Part shown: positions 30,561 to 42,296 of the stretch, one piece after another
How positions within the stretch are numbered: the first letter of the stretch is position 1
Layout of the letters: each line of letters starts with the position of its first letter
Source: Takakia lepidozioides
Lineage: Eukaryota > Streptophyta > Takakiopsida > Takakiales > Takakiaceae
Assembly (NCBI GenBank): GCA_030704615.1
Contig: CM060734.1
Location: 40,066,042-40,130,041 of the forward strand
Direction: 5' to 3'
Length of the DNA: 64,000 nt
Position numbers and translations under genes: made by a program
Notes under the pieces: generated by a model
What the model saw: the letters and a program-made list of their open reading frames with translations, nothing else
Told to the model about the DNA's origin: nothing
The model's database searches: none

Positions 30561-31280
30561 CTATCTTGGTAGCGTCCTTTCAATCTTTTGGGCCAATGAA
30601 ATTGTTTCGTGGACATCCACTGGGTTGCGTAAAATTACCTCTCCTTGAATTTTCTTCTTCAATCCTCTTTTGAAGTTGTCTAAAGCTTTTGTAGAACTCA
30701 TGTCTTCGATTTGGACCTGAAGATTCAAAAAATCTTCAATGTAATTTTGCACACTCTCGCGTTGTTCCAAGTTCCATAATTTCATTCGAGCAGTTGTAAC
30801 AGCATCTACTGCCTTGAATTGTTGGAGCAGTCCCGCTTTCAAGGTGCTTCATAGTAAAAGTTCTCCTTTTGCAATCTGTCTTCTCTCCCATGTCTGTAAC
30901 CATGTTGAAGCATTGTCGAGTAGAAAAGATCGTATGAACATTCCGTGGTCCAAATCACTTGATGTAGGAAAATATGACAGATGTACCTTCATTCGATAAA
31001 TTCATCCTTCTAGCACTCCCATTGCACGACTTCCTCTATACGGCTCAACCTTGCATGTCTTGGTCATCTTTTGCAGCAAAGTATCCGACCCATCAGCAAC
31101 CAGTTTCAGGGCGGTTGATTGTCTCACTTGTTTAAGCTCCTCCATCAACACGTTGTTTTGTTGTTGGGTCGTGACAAGAGCATTCTGCAATTCGTGTAAG
31201 CGCTCCCTTATCCACACCGTCTGATCATTGGCTTGATGAGTAGTGTGTGCGTTGTCTACCATTTCTTCATTGTCCGCCAT
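30561..31280 (-). pseudogene. gag: Gag of truncated LTR element
   Basis: Begins MADNEEMVDNAHTT at 31280 with a coiled-coil-like stretch (LHELQNALVTTQQQNNVLME). It continues through YFPTSSDLDHGMFIRSFLL and TWLQTWERRQIAKGELLL to QFKAVDAVTTARMKLWNLEQ and RGLKKKIQGEVILRNP at about 30650. This is the usual retrotransposon gag pattern (LTR-Gag/UBN families). In-frame stops near 31000 and 30843 break it. No zinc knuckle is reached before the truncation near 30550. Confidence 0.7.
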
Positions 31281-31352
31281 CTTGCTCCACTACTCCTTCC
31301 TTCGTGGTGTTTGTCTTCTAAAATTAATGTATACTATCTCTATTCTCTTATC

Positions 31353-31772
31353 CTAATATAATATATAAATATTGCAATCCCAAACCATCCCGTACGTGAC
31401 TATTGGTAATACAAAAGGGACGTTTGAACTCATGACAAGGTTCATGAATTCTACCTCAAATTCTGCAACTAAAAATCTCACAAGATGATGCTTGTCGATG
31501 GCGCGCACAGTGATACTAAATACATTTGGCAGTGGAAAATTAGGCGGAAAATGTCTACCTCGATCCATGAGCTATGTATATACACATATGTAACCCTTCC
31601 AATTTCTAATTATAGGAAAGACGACAGGTCGTGGATTTTGTAACACTTCTTGATATTGTTCATCTCCAAATCTCTGTACTATCATATCTCTAATTTCTGC
31701 TTTACGACGATATATAATTTTAAACTCACACTCCGAAGGAAAATCACGGAAAGGGGGTTGATTTAAGTCCAT
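31353..31772 (-). pseudogene. open frame upstream of gag in LTR element, function unknown
   Basis: Two pieces lie in the same frame, separated by one TAG: MDLNQPPFRDFPSECEFKII.. (31772-31572) and MDRGRHFPPNFPLPNVFSIT.. (31568-31353). Together they make about 139 residues with a balanced, protein-like composition. They sit in the leader between primer-binding site and gag, where most elements have no gene. I do not recognise the family. Confidence 0.45.
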
Positions 31773-31917
31773 AAAAATTTTATACTATCGTTATGGCGCA
31801 CCATCACTACTACCTATTCAACACTTAAAAATATTAACAACAAAAATCTCTAAAAAAAAACATCTTAATCGAATCCTCCTAAAGAAGGTATGCACTCCCA
31901 ACTTTAAGAAAGACTAT

Positions 31918-31929
31918 GCTCTGATACCT
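31918..31929 (-). other. primer-binding site (initiator-Met tRNA type)
   Basis: On the minus strand AGGTATCAGAGC follows the LTR end TTACA directly. The standard plant site is TGGTATCAGAGC, so only the first base differs. Confidence 0.8.
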
Positions 31930-32304
31930 TGTAACACCCTGGATCTACACAAACTAGAATAGAAGTACTTCTCAATTTTTTCCCAAAACAACTCGATGTC
32001 TTCTAGGCTTTCATTGCAGATTTATATACATTTCATAATATGATTATTTTAAAGGTTTGACTTGAGAAGCTCAAGTCAAAGCTTCCTAAAGTCAACCTTC
32101 ATAGGTTTGACATATTCTCTACAATATGACTTTATCAAAGATTTGACCTACTCTCCATAATATGAATATCTTAGAGGTTTGACTTGAGAGCCTCAAGTCA
32201 AACTTTTTTAAGTCAAACTTCTTAGGATCCTTCCTAGTTATTCTGGAAACTTCTAGGGAACTTTCCTCCTCTATCTAGAACCTTCTAGATTCTACCTTGC
32301 TACA
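31930..32304 (-). repeat. 5' LTR with TATA box and paired palindromes
   Basis: On the minus strand it begins TGTAGC and ends TTACA (TG..CA), 375 bp. A TATATAAAT-type box lies about 110 bases before the end. Two related blocks of about 100 bases each contain TTGACTTGAG and CTCAAGTCAA as inverted repeats, placing TTGAC W-box cores in both orientations. These may be binding sites for WRKY factors. Confidence 0.7.
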
Positions 32305-33640
32305 CTCTGACTGCTTGCCATGGCTGCGAACTCACCTTGATGTTTGCATTTCGTACTTGAATTATCCATTTGAGGGATTGGGCCCAGTAAGGAGAGTTAG
32401 ATGGAGAAGAACCCATGAGGTAAGATTGAACCAGCTTACTCTATGGGCTACTACTGTGTGTAATAGCCCTGGTAACCCACTTAGACAGCAGTGCCCGTGT
32501 TTGGGATCTAGGATCAATAATTCCCAAGCCCGTTTTTTTTTTTTTTTTTTTTTTGTTGGACAGAGCTGCTCCCATGAGACTTACACATGCCTCACTAGAG
32601 AGGCTGGGTGGCTCCCCACACGAAATTTCGCACAAGTGCTTTGATTTCCTTTGTGATGTCGGTACTAGGGTTCCAGATAGCAGAGTATAACCTTTTGGTA
32701 GCTAGCAAGATTTGGTTTGCTACCAAAGCTCTCCCAACTATGGACAACATTGCAGAGCTCCAATAGGCCATTTTTTTTTAGCTTCAAAATCACATCCTTC
32801 ATTTTGTTCTGCTGCGTCAGATTGTAGCCCAGTAGTTGATGGCCCAATAGCCTGTAAGACTCCCCCTCAGCCAGCCATCTTAAACCAATATCTGCTGCCC
32901 TTGGTTGGCAGTGAGCCGCTGCTGCTTCATCATGCAAGATAGAGAGATTTGGACCAGTTCACATAAAGGCCCGTGCCCAAGCAAAATGTCTGAAGAACTT
33001 GTAGGGCTCTGTCAATGTTCGCTCGGGTCGAGTTGTCCAACAACAGAGATGTGTCGTCGCATACATGGATACCTTAAGCATTTATGGCTGCAGAGTAGGG
33101 AGGTGAAGCCCAATAATGTCTTGCCAGGTGGCCCAGAGAATCTGCTGCAATAAGAAATATGAAAGGGGCGAGGGGGCAGCCCTGTCGCACGGACTTGGAA
33201 ATAGGGAATGAAGGGGAGATGACCCCGTTTACTATTACCCTACTGGATGCTGAGTGTAACAAAATGTGAACCCAGGTGGCGAATGGTCCTCCCAGCCCTG
33301 CTTTCACCAAAGCCTTTTCGAGAAAATTCAATCAATCGAGTCAAAGACTTTTTCAAAGTCTAGCATTAAGAAGGCGAGCGGTTGATTGTAAATCTTTGCT
33401 TGTGAAGGGCCTCAATATGGTGTCGAGGATCATACAATCCTTCAGGAAGCAAGTATCCTTCAGGAAGTCTCTCTGGTCACTGGTCCAGGTTTTTGTATTG
33501 TAAGGCTGGATTGTAACAAAGGGAGAAAAGTTGGATGCCATGACAAAACTGAAGAAATCCTGCATATTGGACCTTGTTACCCTGTACGCTGACCATTGTA
33601 CACCATAACTGCTACCCCTCCCATCTCCAAACACTCTCCC
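32305..33640 (-). mobile_element. LINE (non-LTR retrotransposon) RT fragment
   Basis: Minus-strand words in order: LKDTCFLKDCMILDTI (33500-33440), LDFEKVFDSIDW (near 33360-33320), SSRVIVNGVISPSFPISKSV then RQGCPLAPFIFLIAADSL (33250-33140), the catalytic box reduced to VCDDTSLLLDNS (near 33050), GLRWLAEGESYRLLG (32870-32830) and GLGIIDPRSQTRALLSKW (32535-32480). These are RT motifs and the downstream region of plant LINE ORF2. Frameshifts and stops make it dead. Within the frame a run of about 24 A (T-run 32531-32554) replaces or expands the residues before GLGII. Both ends are truncated. Confidence 0.8.
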
Positions 33641-34365
33641 CTAAGTATTGTTCGCAATCGGAGTATTGTTGTGCCAGCTACAGTGACTGATATGGTATCA
33701 GTGTGCTTGGCACCCTAAACCCTAAGTTCTACATACACCCGGGGTATAGGTTGCATGACATACCGGCCGGGTTGGTTCTAGCATACCCTTACCCATACCC
33801 CCACCGACTGGCACATACCCATACAACATAAGTTATTACAACCTTCCTGTTCCCATGCTTGTTTGTGCCTCGAAAGTGTTCCACCAAATTGATGCTAGGA
33901 ATTTGCAAAGGTCATTGCAAATTCCTAGCACCCGGAGTCATGACCAGCTCTCCAGTCAAGGGTTTGAGTGACGGAGGGTTGTTTTAATTTGGTGAAATAT
34001 GCTCACTAAATAATAGTAGGGCTTTGAATATCAGAGGGAAGAAGCTGGCGAGCTTGGAGTACAACAAGCTTTTGCTTCCGTGACAGTCATTGTGAAGTTG
34101 TGAAGGTGCAGAAGACAAGCGGCGATACTTGCTTCCTCACAATCATGCCTACAGATGGGCATGCATCAAGTTCTCTTTTCCAGCTGGGTTGAAATGTACA
34201 ATCAAGTAAGAAAGGAAAGGAAGTTTAACTGCACATTCCATCCAGGGCAACCTACTCTTTGTGACAGTGAGAGAGAGAGGGAGAGAGAGGGAGAATCATG
34301 CTTGAGCCTTATGGCAATGAGACTTCAGACGACAAATATAGCTTGTGGCCATAGACAGGAGACCA
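33641..34365. other. non-coding stretch with ATACCC patch and palindrome
   Basis: 33735-33830 holds ATACCC words like those at 28139-29240. 33895-33908 (GCTAGGAATTTGCA) and 33917-33930 (TGCAAATTCCTAGC) are exact 14-bp inverted repeats. The right arm resembles GCAGATTCCTAGCA at 28050 and 29325, so this is probably the end of a related repeat. A short GAGA microsatellite lies at 34269-34293. Confidence 0.6.
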
Positions 34366-36466
34366 TCACCAATAATCCCCACATGAACACACACCATCAC
34401 TAAAGTGATGAAAACGGGTAGCATCCCTTGCAATAATTTCTCGCTCAGCTGTCTTCGAGATAAATTTGGCAGTGTGGCAATCACCACATATGCAAAGGTT
34501 CTTGATTATGCGGATGAGTGTCCCAGGGGGTGTGCTGATGAGTCCGAAAGCAATGGCCAGTTTTCCACTGTGGTGGCATAGGGCCTTTTCCTTGCTCTGC
34601 TGATCCACATCATGCAAGACAAACCGTGTGTCGGGCACATATCCCAAGTTTTTTCATCTGCGTTCTCAATCTTGCCAATTCAGCATGGATTTCCTCTGTT
34701 TGTGGGTGTGACCTATCTTCTACAATGAATGTATGGACCCTATTCTTGACCTCAATCCAACTGCGACCTGGCTCCTTTCTTACGCCATTGGCCTCCACTA
34801 TTTTTCTTTGATACATCATCTACCAGCCGCAGCATAGATGTTTGAAAGCTTCATCAACACTCCAGCATGTTCTGGTTCCACCTTGAGAACACATTGTGCG
34901 ACCCGTTCTGCTATCTCCACATTGCCATAGATTCTGCAGGCACCAAGCAACGTCCTGCCCATTGCCACTAACGATTCGCCATAACAAGTATGTGCTGGTG
35001 ATGGTGGAACATTTCTCCAAATGGATTGAACTGGAACATCGGGTTTAAATGACATTCTGTTAATGACATCCTCTGCCTCCACCAAGCGCTCTGCTCGGCC
35101 AAGAAGGTCAACAATGAGGCCATAATGCTTCAGTGTTGGTACAACACCATGATCCTGGTTCATGGAATAGAAGTACTGAAAGCCCTCATTCATTAGGCCT
35201 ACATGGTTGCAAACAGAAAGAACAGCCATAAATGTGACGTCGTCTGGCTTCACCCTTCCAATTGCATTTGTTTATAGAGTAGGAGGGCGTCCTTACCACG
35301 GCCATGCTGAGAATATCCTATCATCATGGCATTCCACGAGACTATGTCTCTTTTGACCATTCTGTCAAATACTTGCCGGGCATCCCCAACACTACCGCAT
35401 TTTGTATACATGTCAATAAGAGCATTCCCAACTAGGCTATCTGATTCGGCTCCAGCTTTGATGATGTGAGCATGAACCCACTTGCCCTGCTGCAGGACTG
35501 CAAGGCTGGCACAGGCCTTGAGAACATTCATGAAAGTGACCCTGTCTCCTTTCAAGCCCTCTCTTTGCTGTTGATAAAGAAGTGCCAATGCCTCCTCCCC
35601 ATGACCCTGTTGGCACATCCTCCCATCATTGCATTCCAGGAAATTACATCTCTGCTGGGCATTTCCTCAAACACTTGCCTAGCATCCACCAAACTCTGGC
35701 ATTTGCAATACATGCTGACAAGGGCATTTCCCACTTGGACATCTGAACCAAACCCAGCTCTAGCGATGTCCAAGTGGAGCTGCTTGCCCTGCTCCAGCGC
35801 TGCTGGGCTCGCACATGCATTGAAAACGCTAATGAATGTGACCTTGTCCGGTCTCGACCCTTCCCTTTGCATTTGTCGGAAGAGTTCGAAAACCTTTTTA
35901 CCATGAACATGCTGAGCAGATCCCGCTATCATGGCAGTCCATGACACCGCATCTCTATGAGGGAGTTTGTAAAAAACCTGGAGGGCATCCGCAACACTCC
36001 CACACTTGCAATACATGGTGACAAGGGAAGTCCCGACTCGCACATCCGAGTGAAATCCTGCTTTAATGACTCCCGCATGGAGCTGCTTCCCCTGTTCCAA
36101 GTCTTCAGGGCTGGTGCATGCGCCCTGGATGCTCATGAAGGTGACCTTGTTGGGCTTCACGCCTTCTTGTTTCATTCGCCAAAAGAGCTCAAATGCCTCT
36201 TCTCCACGCCCATGCTGTGCTAATCCGGATATCATCGCAGTCCACGAGATCACATCCCGTTTACGCATGGAGGACGAATCCAGAGAGTAGTTGTGAAGCA
36301 ATGGATCAATGACACTTTTGCAGCTAGTGGCGACACTATAACAGTGAGCAAAGAGGGACGCCTGGATGAGGCCGTGCACATTTTGGATCTTGCAAGAAAA
36401 CGAGGCGTTCAGGCATATACTGAGGTTTGTGTTCGTCTCTTCCAGAGTGTGGTCGGACGAAATCAC
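34366..36466 (-). pseudogene. PLS-class PPR protein with DYW domain, frameshifted
   Basis: PPR-DYW proteins bind organelle RNA, and many guide or perform C-to-U editing. Minus-strand order: PPR repeats with KRDVISWTAMISGLAQHG, GVKPNKVTFMSI and VTMYCKCGSVADALQVF (36466-35620), more repeats (35618-35250), the E region with ACRIYGNVEIAERVAQ and KEPGRSWIEVKNRVHTF (about 34950-34700), and the DYW domain with [13 protein letters not shown] (HSxE replaced by HSGK), [12 protein letters not shown] and the terminal GDYW (34647-34366). Four single-step frame changes (near 35610, 35250, 34810 and 34630) break it. All are small indels, so either it is a young pseudogene or the assembly has indel errors. 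The catalytic Glu of HSxE appears as Lys, which argues for loss of deaminase activity. An integrase fragment is inserted in frame at 34977-35033. The N-terminus and targeting peptide were not found. Confidence 0.85.
34977..35033 (+). mobile_element. 57-bp fragment of gypsy integrase inside the PPR gene
   Basis: On the plus strand the bases encode KYVLVMVEHFSKWIEL, the integrase-core word found at 11544-11600 of the gypsy element. By hand count 47 of 57 bases match. On the minus strand the insert is read through by the PPR frame, between FKPDV and GRTLLGACRIYGN. Confidence 0.8.
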
Positions 36467-36918
36467 TGGCAGTTGGCAAGGGGGTTCATGCCCATATCAT
36501 GAAAGGGGGGTTGACACATTCGCCGATAAATAAACAGATCCGATTCCAGAATTGAAACACCACTACCCTGCAACATATAATTGCGTATCCGGGGAACAGG
36601 ATTTTGGGCACTGAGGGTTCTGTGTGGAGAGGCAAACCTCTGTACATGTTGAGAGCAAGGTCAACTGCCTGGGACACGAGCCAAGCAGAAGCAGGTCTTC
36701 TCAGTCAACAGACGTTCTATTTTAGACGAGGAAAAATTACCTTCGTCAAACATGTTCGTGAAACCTAAAACCCAGCGCCGGACTAAACCCAGACTCGTTT
36801 CTGTGGATCTTTCCTCAGCCATCTGCTCGACAGGTTCTACCTTGATCTGCAATTGGGTTCATTCAGTTCTTGTCACCGACTGTTTGTTAGTTCCTGGCGC
36901 TGCTCTGAAGGTGCCACA
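36467..36918. other. intergenic region between PPR and NSA2 genes
   Basis: No gene recognised. It should hold the promoters of both divergently oriented genes and the 5' untranslated region of NSA2. Confidence 0.5.
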
Positions 36919-39900
36919 ATGGTATGTATGTTCAGACCACGAGATCGCTGTGCAGTCTTTTGAATGGGTAGGGAGGCTTTGCTGCAAGGGTTTCCAATTC
37001 CGAATTCAGTTCTGCGATTGTTCCGACAGTTATCCTAATTGATACCCGGAAATATATGCTAGTTTCAGCTCTTTGAAGTGATCTGGAGGTGTGACTGGCA
37101 TAGCCTCTCGGAAACACATGGTAACGGAGATGTAATCATGGAGTGTGTATGTGTGAGAATTGCAGCCGCAGGGAGATCACATAGACCTACACCGCAAGCG
37201 ACATGGCTACCGACCTGATTACTTCGAGAGGAGGCGCAAAAAAGATGCCCGTGAGGTTCACAAGCGGGCGGCTTTTGCCCAGAAGGTATTCACTCTTTTT
37301 TAAGTCTTTGGAGTCTGCTCGGAAGAGTGACATACTGCCCTGTCTGGAAAGTCTGCGATTCCAGTGCTTAGGGATCTGTAAAGTTGTGCAGCAGCTCATA
37401 GGGCAGAAATTTAGTCATATTTATGGACTTCCTAGCTGCAAGTGTTGTAAGGGGTTTGCTTCAATATGATTCACACCTTTTGAATTGCACATTTGATAGC
37501 GGTCAGTCACACATTAGGTTGGAAATGTTAGCTGTGGATGAACCAGACTGGTTCGCACTGCTGGTTAGACCAGGTCTGTCAAGACTGAACCGGAATGTAG
37601 TGTTAATATCCCATGTTGGATGCAGTGATGACTTCGGTCAGATTTCACTGATGATTTTCTGGGTTTGTCATAGGCACTGGGTCTCAAGGCCAAGATGTTT
37701 GCAAAGAAGCGTTATTCTGAGAAGGCCACCATGAAGAAGACGTGAGTATTTTGGTTACCAGTTTCCTTTTGTTATTCTGGGGTGGTTTACAGCTTCAATC
37801 TCTGATTGCAAATTGCACAAGGGCGTAAACATGTTAATCTGTTCAAGTCGTGCTGCTGTGGAGAGATGGAAGATGGACATGTTGTAGATGAATTTCTAGA
37901 GACAGATGCAGAGAACGCCTCTGTTGGACAGATTGTCTGTATTGGTCAGAACAGGGTCATCTATAGCCTCTGGCATTGGTTGGATAATGAGATACATAAA
38001 CCTACCTGAAGCATAGGCAAACTGGGTGGTTGCTAATTCTGGTTAGAGGAAGGAGGGAAAGGACTCCCAAGGACTTTCCACTCATTGCAAACATACAGTA
38101 GACTCACATTAAATGGGTGGGGTTTGCGGACAGGATGGCAATGCATGCCGAGAGATCAAACCGCCATAAGGCTGATGACCAAGTGCAGGATGGAGCTATC
38201 CCTGCATACTTGCTTGACCGTGAAGCCACAGCCCGTGCCAAGGTACTGCTAGTGTAGTCCCCCACTGCTGTCATTTTTGGCAATATTAAAATTATCGGGG
38301 TGTAGTGCAGCTCATGGAAGTTGAAGGGATTGTTGGATAGGTGAATTTAGGACATGATCTTAGAAAGGCTGGCACATCATGATGTGTACCAACGGGATCT
38401 AAGGGAGGGACACATACTCATAGACTTGGGTCACACTTCCATGTGGACCCGTTCCCGTTCTATCAGCGAGAAAAAGGGTTTGACTTTCAACTATTAGCCC
38501 CATCAGTATACCCGTTCTGGAACTTTATGAGTCACGCTTACCTGCTACATGCCACAAACAATATTGGGTACAAAGCCACAAATCCTGCCATACTACATCG
38601 TTAGTGTAGAAACAATATAAAAAAGTAACCTGCTGAATAGGTATACCGACCTGTTAGCATAGGTCACGAATGCGGCTCAGGTCTGGTGCAGGCTTGAACG
38701 GGCACAAGGCAGGCCCTGTTCACACCTGACACCCCCCTTTATGGGCATGGGTACCCCACATGGAAGTGTGCCCTTAGCAGTAGGATGTAGTTGCATCGAT
38801 TAGTAAGAATTCATCAGTATGTGGCCTACAAACTGTGCCTACATCAGGCTGTGTTTTGAATAGCAGTTCAGGTAGGGAACATTCAAGCTCAAGGCTGTAA
38901 AGTTTCCCTTCAGGTCTGTTTGTGCAGTTATGTTTACCTCAGTTTTCTTCTGATATAAGTTTGATATTAGTGCTCGTCAATGTGTGCTCAGTTGTGGAGT
39001 TGTATATGGAATGGTTGCAGGTGTTAAGCAATACAATCAAGCAGAAACGAAAAGAGAAGGCAGGCAAGTGGGAAGTGCCCCTTCCAAAGGTGAGAATCCA
39101 CAAAATGGCAAGGTCAGTACTTGAGGCTTTGAAGGATGAGAAGTCGTGTGTGTCTTTCATAGCCTCACTTTCAATATTTGGTAATGGAGACTGCTGTCTG
39201 ATTACATCTGAAAATTCTTCCTCTCAAAGGGTCTGAGTCAGAGTAATATGTGTGTGCGGTTTAATTAGTGGCTATGATGGAGTTGTTTGACAAAGATTAA
39301 TCTTCTCAATTAACTTCCAAATCTGGAGGGCTTCTCTTACAACAGGATTGATCCCATAAAGTACAGATCCATGGCAGAAACCTGTTGTTCACTGATTGAA
39401 AATGTCATTGCACTGAAATGAGACGTGTTGGTTCCCTGTTTTGAGGTGTTCTACTCCCCAAGTAGTAATCCATGGTTATATGGTGGTGTGTGTGACAGGT
39501 GCGGCCCATTGCTGAAGATGAGATGTTTCGTGTGATCAAGTCTGGTAAAAGAAAGTGTAAGTTTCTACCACATCCTAAGTCGAAAGTTGGGCCCTATGGT
39601 TCTCATATGCAGCTTGAAGAATTTTCATTGGCAGAACACATGGTCAATTAGGTTCACAGTCCTCCACGGGAGTTCTTCTTCAATGCTCTGTGATCAGGAT
39701 TTGCTGACTAAAATTTTACAGGACTCGGCACATCTTATGAATCATGTATTTCTGGATCTTAAATCAAAACTTCACTGCCATGAGCCGCTGTTTTATCTTG
39801 CTTTATGTTACATGGGTTCCTGTTAATGTGCCTATTAATATACAGCAAAGCAATGGAAGCGGATGGTGACGAAAGTCACATTTGTTGGACCGGGTTTCAC

Positions 39901-40674
39901 CCGCAAGCCTCCTAAGTATGAGCGCTTCATCCGGCCCATGGGTCTGCGATTCACAAAAGCCCATGTCACACACCCAGAGCTTAAGTGCACTTTCAACCTT
40001 GAGATTCTTGGGGTGAAGAAGAACCCGAACGGTCCAATGTACACCTCCATGGGCGTCGTCACTAAGGGTACTGTCATCGAGGTATGTGTGCCATACTGTC
40101 ACCTAAATCTTGCTGACAGAATGCATCGGTGGTCTTACTCAGCTATGGGCTTTCCCTTACAGCTTTTCTACTAACGGGCCTAAAGTGTAAAAATGCTGGC
40201 ATCAGAAAGATTGGAAGTAACTGTATGTCCAGACAGGGTGGGCACAGATGGTGACGGTTGTAGGGAAAGGATGAATTTTCCTGTTCATTTCATGGTAACA
40301 TTATTTACGGAGTTGTGCAGGTCAATGTTAGTGAATTGGGGCTCGTTACACCAGGCGGCAAAGTGGTCTGGGGTGGGTCGCACTTCTCTCTCCTGCATCC
40401 TTTCTTTTCTTGTGTACTAGTATCCAAACTTCGATGAATTTGTCAGTTTCATTCTTTATTATGCATGGGGGGACTACGTATTCAAGGATTCATTTAGCCC
40501 ACATTACTAGAACATGGTGAATGAGTACATCTCATGCTAGGACATTTTTTTGGGTGCACTTGGATACACTTTGATGTCTATTGGTTTGTCTTGCATGTGG
40601 GTGCAGGTAAATATGCGCAAGTTACAAACAACCCAGAAAATGATGGTTGCATCAATGCAGTTCTACTTGTATAA
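36919..40674 (+). CDS. NSA2: NSA2-like ribosome biogenesis protein, nine exons
   Basis: NSA2 is a nucleolar factor needed for maturation of the large (60S) ribosomal subunit. Exons: 36919-36921 (ATG only), 37166-37285, 37674-37741, 38134-38242, 39021-39089, 39499-39556, 39846-40081, 40321-40372 and 40607-40674. All joins have GT-AG borders and correct phase, giving 260 residues, the normal family length. Conserved words: [121 protein letters not shown], and the C-terminus [15 protein letters not shown]. The gene is intact and probably functional. The first exon is the least certain part: I chose ATG followed by GTATGT at 36919, and another ATG followed by GTAACG lies near 37118. Confidence 0.93.
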
Positions 40675-42296
40675 TATAAGCTTAGCTTCTGACTCTAGTC
40701 TCCCGGAGAGATTTCATCATCCCAGAACTGCTAACTGTTACAAGCATTTTCAGCTAGCAAGAACCCAAAATTTTGTTGTTTTCTGTGCCCGATAGTAGGC
40801 ATCCTTGTAAATTATTATTCTTTTAACACCAAGACAAGGCTGATGTGTCCATTACTTTCCACGCACTTGAATTCTGGATAGAGAAGATGATTAACTCAAT
40901 TTCACAGGTGTGTTAGCAACACAAATATCATTGGCCGTCATCCTGTCTAATGTGCTATTTCTAAACAGAGGAGTGATCTTGAGGTGACACCCTTAACCTC
41001 CAACTGAAAGTGGATCGTCACACTAATCAAAATACAGTCTGGAATGAAAGTGCCCAAGCTGAAGGTGAGTAGTCATTGGGTTGGAGCTGAGTTGCTACTT
41101 CATACATTTGTGTTCATTGTAGAGCGCCGTTTGAGGTGCAGCTCAGTTGAAAGCTACGAAACAAAATGTGGGAGCTTAAAAGCCTCACTTAAAGCTTTAG
41201 ATACAATGTGACTGGATTCACTTTCGATCAGCATTGAATCCTGACTTCAGAGTGGTGCAAGAATATAATACCACACATGTTAAGAAAACTGGATTGCAGT
41301 CCTACACCATCTGACACTCGAAACCTCAAAAGTCTCTTGAGTTGAAGGTATAACTCAAAAGCTTGATCAGTGATGTGACCAAACTCGCAATTAATATGAT
41401 CTACGCATTTTTTAAAGTATTCATGGTATTCAAGACTGCCTGGACCTCTGCATGGTCCCAAAAGTGAGCAAAGAGGCCCCTCAAATTCCCATGATAGACT
41501 AATATATTTTGCTTCTGACTGGCTGTGTGGGGCATCTGCTTGATACCACGGGTTGAGAAGGTTCTCCGAAGAACGATTGCTGGCTCAAACTGAGGGAGAA
41601 CAGGTACTGCTTGTAAAAAATGCTTAGGAGGTCCGCCTGGCCATGCTTCAAACACCAGCTCTAGCCCACCTTTGCATCACAGTCCTGAACCTAATCGCCA
41701 ATCAAAAAACCTTCTACACAGTCAGTGGACACGCAGCTCGGGATAGTTCTGTACCGAGGTGACAAAATGGGGAGCGGAAGCTCCCACACCTCGGCTTCGA
41801 CTTGGAAATTTTATAGCTCTTCCAACAACTGCAACCATCAGGAGACATTCCACCCAGGTTAGATGACCAGCTAAGCATGTCAAGGAGAATGCTAGATCAT
41901 ATCAACAGGAGTTGCATAGAGACCGCACTACGTGAGTAGAAGCCTTACCTCATTAGGGCTAGTAGGACTTCCGTTTTTTAGGAATACTGTGCACCTGCAA
42001 CATGCTGTAGAGTTTTACACAGGAACTCCTTAGTGCCACTTGCTCACGTATCACTTGCTCACGTGTCCTCCTACCTGTAAAAGCAGTCTTCTCGCTGGTC
42101 TTGCCACCCTGAAAGACCGACAAATCCACGTACCCAGTTGGTAGGTGGTTCACCTGGTCACCAGGTTGACTACATACCCTAACTTCCCAAAGAGGCTTGG
42201 AACTCAGGACCCCTAACTATTGCCACTGGCCAGTGTCCTTACCACTAGCCTGTGTTGGAAGGTTGTGTTTTGGTTGTTTCTTGATAAGACTTTCTT
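40675..42296. other. no gene recognised between NSA2 and Agenet gene
   Basis: Minus-strand open frames at about 41228-41461 and 41401-41655 show no known motif. Sequence is otherwise unremarkable and probably contains both 3' untranslated regions. Confidence 0.5.

Larger units (their letters stand above)
30540..32304 (-). mobile_element. 5' part of an LTR retrotransposon (LTR, PBS, leader ORF, gag)
   Basis: On the minus strand: LTR 32304-31930, primer-binding site 31929-31918, a leader open frame, then gag to about 30560. No protease, RT or integrase follows, so the element is truncated at its 3' side. It lies directly beside the LINE RT fragment, into which it probably inserted. Confidence 0.75.

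Noticed and set aside
34260-34300. CRISPR-like short repeats
   Set aside because: Only a GAGA microsatellite; no spaced identical repeats anywhere in the window, and the genome is eukaryotic.
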